A stretch of 10,583 nt of DNA from Candidatus Aminicenantota bacterium (GTDB taxonomy: Bacteria > Acidobacteriota > Aminicenantia > UBA2199), in assembly GCA_020355945.1 (NCBI GenBank), contig CP070627.1, positions 7,377,097 to 7,387,679 of the forward strand, in the 5' to 3' direction. This document shows, piece by piece, positions 6,516 through 10,583 of the stretch. The notes beneath the pieces are model-generated. The model was given only the letters and a program-made list of their open reading frames with translations, made no database searches and had not been told where the DNA came from. The first letter of the stretch is position 1; the number at the start of each line of letters is the position of its first letter. A program made the translations under genes and the position numbers.

Positions 6516-9350
6516 CTAAAAAGCGGGCCGGATGTTAACGATGATTTCCCTTTGACTCGACCTGTGGTTCGCTCCTTCTACAACAAACACCAGTCGGTAG
6601 ATCCCATAATATGCCGGCACCGGCAGCCAGTAAAATACACCCTTTTCAATATCCAGCCTGGAACCAAAGGGAAGAGCCCGGTACTCCTTGCCAACCACCA
6701 GGTAACCGGCATATATCTTACCCGGATGAATCTCAACCGGTTCCGATTCCTTGATCTCAATCGCGATCCTACCGTTTTTATCCGGGTAAATCTTTTCCAG
6801 CCCTTTATGTTGATTAAATCCTCTTTTGAGCTCAATAGGTTCAACATGATTTACAGGGATATCGGTTGCCCGGTACGTTTTGAACCCTCTTAAAGGTGGT
6901 ATAAATGTACCAAATGTACCAGCGGAGATGCAGTTGGTTTTACTTTTGGCACTGGTCCCGTTGGCGGTATTGCGGATGGTAAAGAACCTGCTGCCGATGC
7001 CATCGGTGTTACCGGCATCATCGCTGGCTGTCCAATAAATGGTGTGCACCCCATTGGCGTATCCAGTGGTATCAAAATTAAAATAGGCATGGGCGCCGTT
7101 ACTGTTGGCATAACCGGGAAACAGGGTGGCAATATCTTCCCGGTAAATATTATAGGTGGGATGCCCCAGGTTGACACCATCCACAAAGACGTTAATCGTG
7201 GAGCCATCTTCCGGTACTTTATTGGGCAGTGGAGTTAATACCCAACCGGTATTTTTAAATGAACTCCCGGATGCTTCACCCCCTTGCGTGGGCAAATCAA
7301 TAGTTCCAAAAGGTTTAACCGCATTGGCATTATCAACGGTGATGGTTTTGCTGCCCAATGTGACTTCGTTTCCTTCCACGTCTGTGGCCATGGCACAGAA
7401 GGTATAGGTGCCATTTCCTCCGTCAGGCAGGAAATAAGTGAGCATCATATAACCCCAGCCGGCCCGGTTGTTATAGGGATAATCAAGATATAACAATTCT
7501 ACATCCGGCCGCGCACCTTCTACAAATACCGCATCCCCGATAAAAAACAAAGAACCATTTTCTTTCCTGTAAATTTTGACACTTTCTACCTTGATATCGT
7601 CCAGTGCCCAGCCAGTGAAAGGAACACTGCTGCGAACGGTTGTACCATCAAGAGGCGTATCGAAATCACCAAACGGGGGACTGGTGGAACTGTAGATATT
7701 GAGTTCCACAGTCACTGTTTGCGGCGAATTGGCGGCATTGGGATCGGATACGGTTATCGTGCCGTTATAGGTATCGGCAGATAACCCGGTCGGGTCAACC
7801 GAAACCGTTACATAACCTGAATTGGTACCGGATGAAGGGCTGAAACTAATCCACCCCTGGACTGCCGATACTGTCCAATTTAACGTTCCGCCGCCGCTGT
7901 TACTCACCAGGAAGGATTGAGCACCACTAACATTCCCGGAGGCATCAGCAGCAAAATTCAGTTTTATCGGACTTAAAGAAATTTCAGGGGAAGCACCGGC
8001 CGTATAGTCAATATAATCCTGGTCCGGTTGATCGGTTTTAATACTGGTGTAGGTACGGCTGGTGGGGCTGAAGGTGTAACCGGCTTTAGCAGGGGTAACC
8101 GTCCCTGACCATCCGAAAAGTACCAGTTTGGAATAATCGCCGTTATCATCGGTGACTGCCGTTCCCTGGCCTGAAAAGGTTAAAGTAACACCGGGAATTC
8201 CCGTCCCGTCAGATTGCCTGGCAGCCCCGGAAATCGTCACCCGGTTGCTGCCATGATATCCCACATAGTGTTGGTTGGTTTGATCTGACCCTAAATTACT
8301 ATACGTGCGCTTTCTTGGCTCGAACACCCAACCGGGTCTTGACGGCGTCACTGTGCCGGACCAGCCGTGGACAAGGGTAAACGAATAGTCCCCATTGGCC
8401 CCGGTGGTGAGGCTGGCACCGGTGGAAAGTCTAATAGTCACTCCACTAATGGGATTCAAATTTTCATCCATAACAATCCCGGAAATGACATAGCTGGTTT
8501 GACAGGCGATAAAATCCTGGGTGATATTTGATTGAACAGGATCCACCGTGGCAAATGTCGGGGTAAATGTGTAACCGGTTAAACCGGGGATAATGGTCCC
8601 GGTCCAGAACTCCGGCACCGTATATGAATAATATCCTCCACCCGAGGTTGTCTCCGTGTGGATGGAGGTGCCATCGAAAAATTCTATGGTTACCCCATCC
8701 ATTCCTATCCTGCCTGTTTCATCGGTGACTTGCCCGGAAATCTTATAAGTGGTGCTTGATACGGTTCCTTCAAAATTTTGGTCGGTATAATCAGCACCTA
8801 CATACTCATAATCACGTGAAGGCGGAGAGAAATTCCAACCTACTTTCATTGGTGTCACCGTACCTTCCCAGCCGCAAGGTACGGTAAGCGAATAGCTTCC
8901 ATCCGCACCTGAAATGGTACCTCCCCCGGTGGAAAGGGTTAGATCTGCGCCGGCAATGGGATTGACACCATCCGTCACAAACCCGGAAATGGTATAGGTA
9001 AGTAAAGTCCCGGTAAAATCCTGGACAGTATCTGCTGTAACAGGACCAACAGTGGGTGATACCGGTGTAAATGAGTAACAATCATGGCTGGCGGTAACGG
9101 TTCCTGACCAGGTCGCATATACATCATATGAATAATGCCCGCCGCCAGATGTTGTCACCGTGTGATTGATGTCTTCACCGAAGAATATTACTGAAACCCC
9201 ATCAATTCCCCGGCCTCCTGTATCCAGGACCGTCCCGGAAACCGTATAACTTTGTTGTTGAGCTTGTAATGCCTGCGGCAAAACCAGGCACACACTCAAG
9301 ATTAAAAGTGTATAAATTAAAAACGAACCAAAACGTTTCAATTTGATCAT
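6516..9350 (-). CDS. Large secreted multidomain beta-sandwich protein (carboxypeptidase-regulatory-like, BACON-like and Ig-like domains)
   Basis: The 944-residue protein starts with a clear Sec signal peptide (MIKLKRFGSFLIYTLLILSVCLVLPQALQAQ, cleavage near 30). Five modules of about 80 residues follow at 35-115, 118-196, 202-282, 287-365 and 371-449. Each has a V-SG-V-D start, a GxYSY or GDYSF turn and a W-(S/E/T)-GT-V-P motif, as in carboxypeptidase-regulatory-like or Cna-B-like domains. Residues 456-553 resemble a BACON domain (SNSGGGTLNWTVS, WISFSPSSG, TYNGTITVSD). Residues 559-672 and 680-793 are paired Ig-like domains (PFGDFDTPLDG, FTGWALDD; GVHTIYWTASDDAGN). The end (about 820-944) holds a He_PIG-like strand set with LPFGSRLDIEKGVFYWLPVPAYYGIYRL. 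No enzyme motif, LPXTG, PEP-CTERM or type IX sorting tail is visible. Binding, adhesion or a structural surface role is inference. A strong Shine-Dalgarno fixes the start. Confidence 0.9.
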   Translation of the reverse strand: MIKLKRFGSFLIYTLLILSVCLVLPQALQAQQQSYTVSGTVLDTGGRGIDGVSVIFFGEDINHTVTTSGGGHYSYDVYATWSGTVTASHDCYSFTPVSPTVGPVTADTVQDFTGTLLTYTISGFVTDGVNPIAGADLTLSTGGGTISGADGSYSLTVPCGWEGTVTPMKVGWNFSPPSRDYEYVGADYTDQNFEGTVSSTTYKISGQVTDETGRIGMDGVTIEFFDGTSIHTETTSGGGYYSYTVPEFWTGTIIPGLTGYTFTPTFATVDPVQSNITQDFIACQTSYVISGIVMDENLNPISGVTIRLSTGASLTTGANGDYSFTLVHGWSGTVTPSRPGWVFEPRKRTYSNLGSDQTNQHYVGYHGSNRVTISGAARQSDGTGIPGVTLTFSGQGTAVTDDNGDYSKLVLFGWSGTVTPAKAGYTFSPTSRTYTSIKTDQPDQDYIDYTAGASPEISLSPIKLNFAADASGNVSGAQSFLVSNSGGGTLNWTVSAVQGWISFSPSSGTNSGYVTVSVDPTGLSADTYNGTITVSDPNAANSPQTVTVELNIYSSTSPPFGDFDTPLDGTTVRSSVPFTGWALDDIKVESVKIYRKENGSLFFIGDAVFVEGARPDVELLYLDYPYNNRAGWGYMMLTYFLPDGGNGTYTFCAMATDVEGNEVTLGSKTITVDNANAVKPFGTIDLPTQGGEASGSSFKNTGWVLTPLPNKVPEDGSTINVFVDGVNLGHPTYNIYREDIATLFPGYANSNGAHAYFNFDTTGYANGVHTIYWTASDDAGNTDGIGSRFFTIRNTANGTSAKSKTNCISAGTFGTFIPPLRGFKTYRATDIPVNHVEPIELKRGFNQHKGLEKIYPDKNGRIAIEIKESEPVEIHPGKIYAGYLVVGKEYRALPFGSRLDIEKGVFYWLPVPAYYGIYRLVFVVEGANHRSSQREIIVNIRPAF
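7998..9248 (-). repeat. Five tandem ~80-residue module repeats in A-B-A-B-B order
   Basis: The coding repeats are of two kinds. Type A modules (residues 35-115 and 202-282) share FF-G/D, H-T-TTSGGG-YSY and FTP...V-P-T-QDF. Type B modules (118-196, 287-365, 371-449) share LSTG or FSGQG, a G-GDYS turn, GW-GTVTP, GW-F-P and a terminal D-T-Q-Y or F. Units A+B at 8748-9248 and 8244-8747 have almost the same length (501 and 504 bp). This suggests a duplication of the two-module unit, with a further B copy at 7998-8243. The copies have diverged considerably, so the duplication is old. Confidence 0.8.
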
Positions 9351-9358
9351 TGGTATTA

Positions 9359-9364
9359 CCTCCT
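9359..9364 (-). promoter_or_regulatory. Strong Shine-Dalgarno of the secreted-protein gene
   Basis: On the minus strand AGGAGG, within AAGGAGGTAA, stands 8 nt before the ATG at 9350. It is a near-perfect anti-16S match and fixes the start. Confidence 0.9.
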
Positions 9365-9415
9365 TGAAATATGTTTAATTTAGCGCATCAAAATACATTT
9401 CACCACCAATAGCGA

Positions 9416-9444
9416 ATATTAGCAAACCAAACCTGTTTTGTCAA
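9416..9444 (-). promoter_or_regulatory. Sigma70-type promoter of the secreted-protein gene
   Basis: On the minus strand TTGACA (9439-9444) is a perfect -35 box. After a 17-nt spacer comes TAATAT (9416-9421), a 5/6 match to the -10 box. Transcription would begin near 9409, giving a 5' leader of about 60 nt before the ATG at 9350. The -35 box is only 11 bp from the edge of the inserted 131-bp element, so the element sits where upstream activator or UP-element contacts would occur. Confidence 0.8.
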
Positions 9445-9447
9445 GAA

Positions 9448-9455
9448 AAATTGGG
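9448..9455. repeat. Target-site duplication, left copy
   Basis: AAATTGGG abuts the left inverted repeat directly and is repeated exactly at 9587-9594, directly outside the right inverted repeat. An 8-bp duplication is what IS66-family transposition generates. Confidence 0.75.
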
Positions 9456-9469
9456 GTAACTATTCAGTT
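9456..9469 (+). repeat. Left terminal inverted repeat
   Basis: GTAACTATTCAGTT, the perfect complement of 9573-9586. It begins with 5'-GTAA at the outer edge, as is typical of IS66-family ends. Confidence 0.85.
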
Positions 9470-9481
9470 ATTGGAAGTAAA

Positions 9482-9493
9482 ATGCAGTTCATG
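9482..9493 (+). repeat. Inner inverted repeat, left arm
   Basis: ATGCAGTTCATG is a perfect complement of 9546-9557 (CATGAACTGCAT). The arms enclose a 52-nt apical region. That region has a direct repeat CGAATGAG (9496-9503 and 9537-9544), a small CCTC/GAGG stem and the palindrome CCGTACGG. Confidence 0.85.
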
Positions 9494-9545
9494 ATCGAAT
9501 GAGCCTCAGGGAGGTGGCCGAAGGACACCGTACGGGCGAATGAGA

Positions 9546-9557
9546 CATGAACTGCAT
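9546..9557 (-). repeat. Inner inverted repeat, right arm
   Basis: CATGAACTGCAT pairs perfectly with 9482-9493, forming the inner 12-bp stem of the element. Confidence 0.85.
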
Positions 9558-9572
9558 GATAAGTTTTCCCAA

Positions 9573-9586
9573 AACTGAATAGTTAC
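9573..9586 (-). repeat. Right terminal inverted repeat
   Basis: AACTGAATAGTTAC, the perfect complement of the left end at 9456-9469. Its outer edge touches the right copy of the 8-bp duplication. Confidence 0.85.
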
Positions 9587-9594
9587 AAATTGGG
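9587..9594. repeat. Target-site duplication, right copy
   Basis: AAATTGGG, identical to 9448-9455. It lies 4 nt from the stop codon of the TraB/GumN gene, so the insertion just missed the coding sequence. Confidence 0.75.
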
Positions 9595-9598
9595 TGAT

Positions 9599-10486
9599 TT
9601 ACAGTTGGTTTACATTATATCCTTTGTCTCTTAGTAATTGTACAATACCCTTTTTCCCTACCATATGGAGAGCGCCAACAACGATAAAGTAGGATTTACC
9701 TGTCCGCAGAAACGAAATAATCTTTTCCACCATGCGCACATTTCGGTCATCGTTGAGTTTTTTATAGAAATCCATCAATTCCGGGTATTTCTCGATATTT
9801 TCCGTCATTGCGGCTGTCAAAGATTCCACATCCCCGCTGGCCCAGGCGCTGATCATTTTTCCCATTTCTTTTTCCAGTTGGTCGGCTTCCAGGATAGTGG
9901 AAAGCAAGAATTTTTCGCTTTCTTGTTTTGAAAAATTTTCAAATAAGCCTACCTGGAGTTCAATTGTCTCCAGTCCCATGACTTTTTTCTTTCCTTCTGC
10001 TTTTTTTAAGAAATACAGATCAATACCCTGCATGGGATTAAATCCCATTTGCATCAATTTGCTTTGCAGGATATTAAGCGCCGCCATCCAGGGTTTCCAG
10101 CCATTAAGCCAATCCATATCCATGCCCATGGTTTTCGCTTTATCTTTTACCAGTTGATAGGTTTTTTCAGAGATATTATCTTTTAATGTTTCCTCTCCCA
10201 GGTACTTTCCTTTTTTGAGCATAAACGTACCGGCTTTGAGTAAGTTGCCTCCGGAGAGATCGATTTCCAATACCAGGACATCGCTCTGCTCAAAAGAGTC
10301 TTCAATCACTTTTTTTAGCGGGTAATGCTCTTTTTTTAGCAAGTGAACAGAACCGAAAAGATAGCTGTTCCCTTTATCCGTTTGAATTTCCCATAAAAAT
10401 GATTTTCCCGTGCTTTCCTGGCTGTAAAGCATGACCAGGGAAACCAGGCTAATTAAAACCAGTACAAAAAGTTTTCTTCGCATCAT
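9599..10486 (-). CDS. Exported TraB/GumN family protein
   Basis: The 295-residue protein has a signal peptide (MMRRKLFVLVLISLVSLVMLYSQ, cleavage near 22-24) and a TraB/GumN (Tiki-like) domain over the rest. Family landmarks are present in order: SYLFGSVHLL with His48, VLVLEIDL with Glu74, GIDLYFLKKA (154-163), GLET (171-174), DDRN (246-249), and VVGALHMVGKKGIVQLLRDKGY with His274. The two GxxH motifs and conserved acidic residues are those proposed to bind metal in the Tiki/TraB superfamily. Eukaryotic Tiki is a metalloprotease, but the activity of bacterial GumN-like members is not established. It would act in the periplasm or at the surface. Two adjacent ATGs (10486, 10483) both fit the Shine-Dalgarno; the first is 6 nt and the second 9 nt from it. 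The next gene on the strand is the secreted multidomain protein, which has its own promoter. Confidence 0.9.
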   Translation of the reverse strand: MMRRKLFVLVLISLVSLVMLYSQESTGKSFLWEIQTDKGNSYLFGSVHLLKKEHYPLKKVIEDSFEQSDVLVLEIDLSGGNLLKAGTFMLKKGKYLGEETLKDNISEKTYQLVKDKAKTMGMDMDWLNGWKPWMAALNILQSKLMQMGFNPMQGIDLYFLKKAEGKKKVMGLETIELQVGLFENFSKQESEKFLLSTILEADQLEKEMGKMISAWASGDVESLTAAMTENIEKYPELMDFYKKLNDDRNVRMVEKIISFLRTGKSYFIVVGALHMVGKKGIVQLLRDKGYNVNQL

Positions 10487-10492
10487 TGCATA

Positions 10493-10498
10493 CCTCCT
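10493..10498 (-). promoter_or_regulatory. Shine-Dalgarno of the TraB/GumN gene
   Basis: AGGAGG on the minus strand lies 6 nt before ATG 10486 and 9 nt before ATG 10483. It does not discriminate between these two consecutive starts. Confidence 0.85.
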
Positions 10499-10511
10499 AT
10501 TTAAGGTTTAC

Positions 10512-10520
10512 ATTATATCA
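10512..10520 (-). promoter_or_regulatory. Extended -10 promoter of the TraB/GumN gene
   Basis: The minus strand reads TGA-TATAAT, with a perfect -10 hexamer at 10512-10517 and the TGn extension at 10518-10520. No good -35 box lies 16-18 nt upstream, which fits an extended -10 promoter. A tandem 7-bp repeat (ATGTGAT twice on the minus strand, 10517-10530) overlaps the -10 region. Confidence 0.6.
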
Positions 10521-10583
10521 CATATCACATAATGGCGAAAACAGAAATTTCGTTAATAAAAAGTTTTTGCGGGGTCCAGGGGC

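Larger units (their letters stand above)
9456..9586. mobile_element. 131-bp non-autonomous MITE-like element, probably IS66-type
   Basis: The ends are perfect 14-bp inverted repeats, GTAACTATTCAGTT at 9456-9469 and its complement at 9573-9586. Similarity continues inward to about 21 bp with two mismatches, both arms then reading GGAA. The element is flanked by exact 8-bp direct repeats. Known IS66-family elements have long terminal repeats beginning 5'-GTAA and make 8-bp duplications, so the match is good. The element has no open frame of useful length and no transposase, so it would depend on an element elsewhere in the genome. Inside is a second perfect inverted repeat (9482-9493 with 9546-9557), so a transcript through it would fold into a long interrupted hairpin. 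It lies between two minus-strand genes. A different family with 8-bp duplications is possible. Confidence 0.75.

Noticed and set aside
6552..7493. Open frames on the plus strand opposite the secreted-protein gene
   Set aside because: They show no domain pattern and lie antisense to a long gene with clear signal peptide and repeated domains; they are shadows.
7998..9248. Repeated DNA considered as a CRISPR array or satellite
   Set aside because: The repeats are coding, about 80 residues long, diverged and in frame; they are protein-domain repeats.
9456..9586. The inverted-repeat region as an ordinary rho-independent terminator
   Set aside because: The arms are separated by over 100 nt, there is no T-tract after the stem, and exact 8-bp direct repeats flank it, which a terminator would not have; a secondary role in termination remains possible.
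10536..10552. CGAAA/TTTCG stem upstream of the TraB/GumN promoter, as a terminator
   Set aside because: A 5-bp AT-rich stem with no T-tract after it on either strand is too weak.

Overview
This is a window of a Gram-negative (diderm) bacterial chromosome with AT-leaning DNA. Outer-membrane lineage is supported by a partial LptE-like gene directly before holA, and by a TPR protein paired with a LolB-like protein. The secreted protein on the minus strand has a tandem Ig-like architecture that I associate from memory with Acidobacteriota and Candidatus Aminicenantes. That placement is a weak inference, because there is no rRNA or other marker gene here.

Left region (1-6473, all plus strand): six closely packed genes that look like one or two transcription units. 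They are the 3' end of lptE (LPS-assembly lipoprotein), holA (DNA polymerase III delta subunit), an unrecognised HEAT-repeat-like protein of 553 aa, an exported TPR protein of 641 aa, a LolB-like protein and an S51-family peptidase. The last three genes overlap by 11 and 8 nt, which suggests translational coupling. lptE-holA and TPR-lolB are both gene pairs known from proteobacteria. Here they sit together, so LPS-export and lipoprotein-localisation functions share a locus with a replication-factor gene.

Right region (6516-10486, minus strand): a 944-residue exported protein converges on the left block. It consists of five carboxypeptidase-regulatory-like modules in an A-B-A-B-B order, a BACON-like domain, two Ig-like domains and a C-terminal beta domain. 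It has its own near-consensus sigma70 promoter and a strong Shine-Dalgarno. Upstream of it in the same direction is an exported TraB/GumN-family protein, with a strong Shine-Dalgarno and an extended -10 promoter.

Between these two minus-strand genes is the most notable structure in the window: a 131-bp non-coding element. It has perfect 14-bp terminal inverted repeats starting 5'-GTAA, is flanked by an exact 8-bp direct repeat (AAATTGGG), and contains a second perfect 12-bp inverted repeat. It fits a MITE mobilised by an IS66-family transposase. It lies between the stop codon of the TraB/GumN gene and the promoter of the secreted-protein gene. I found no tRNA, rRNA, CRISPR array or complete insertion sequence.
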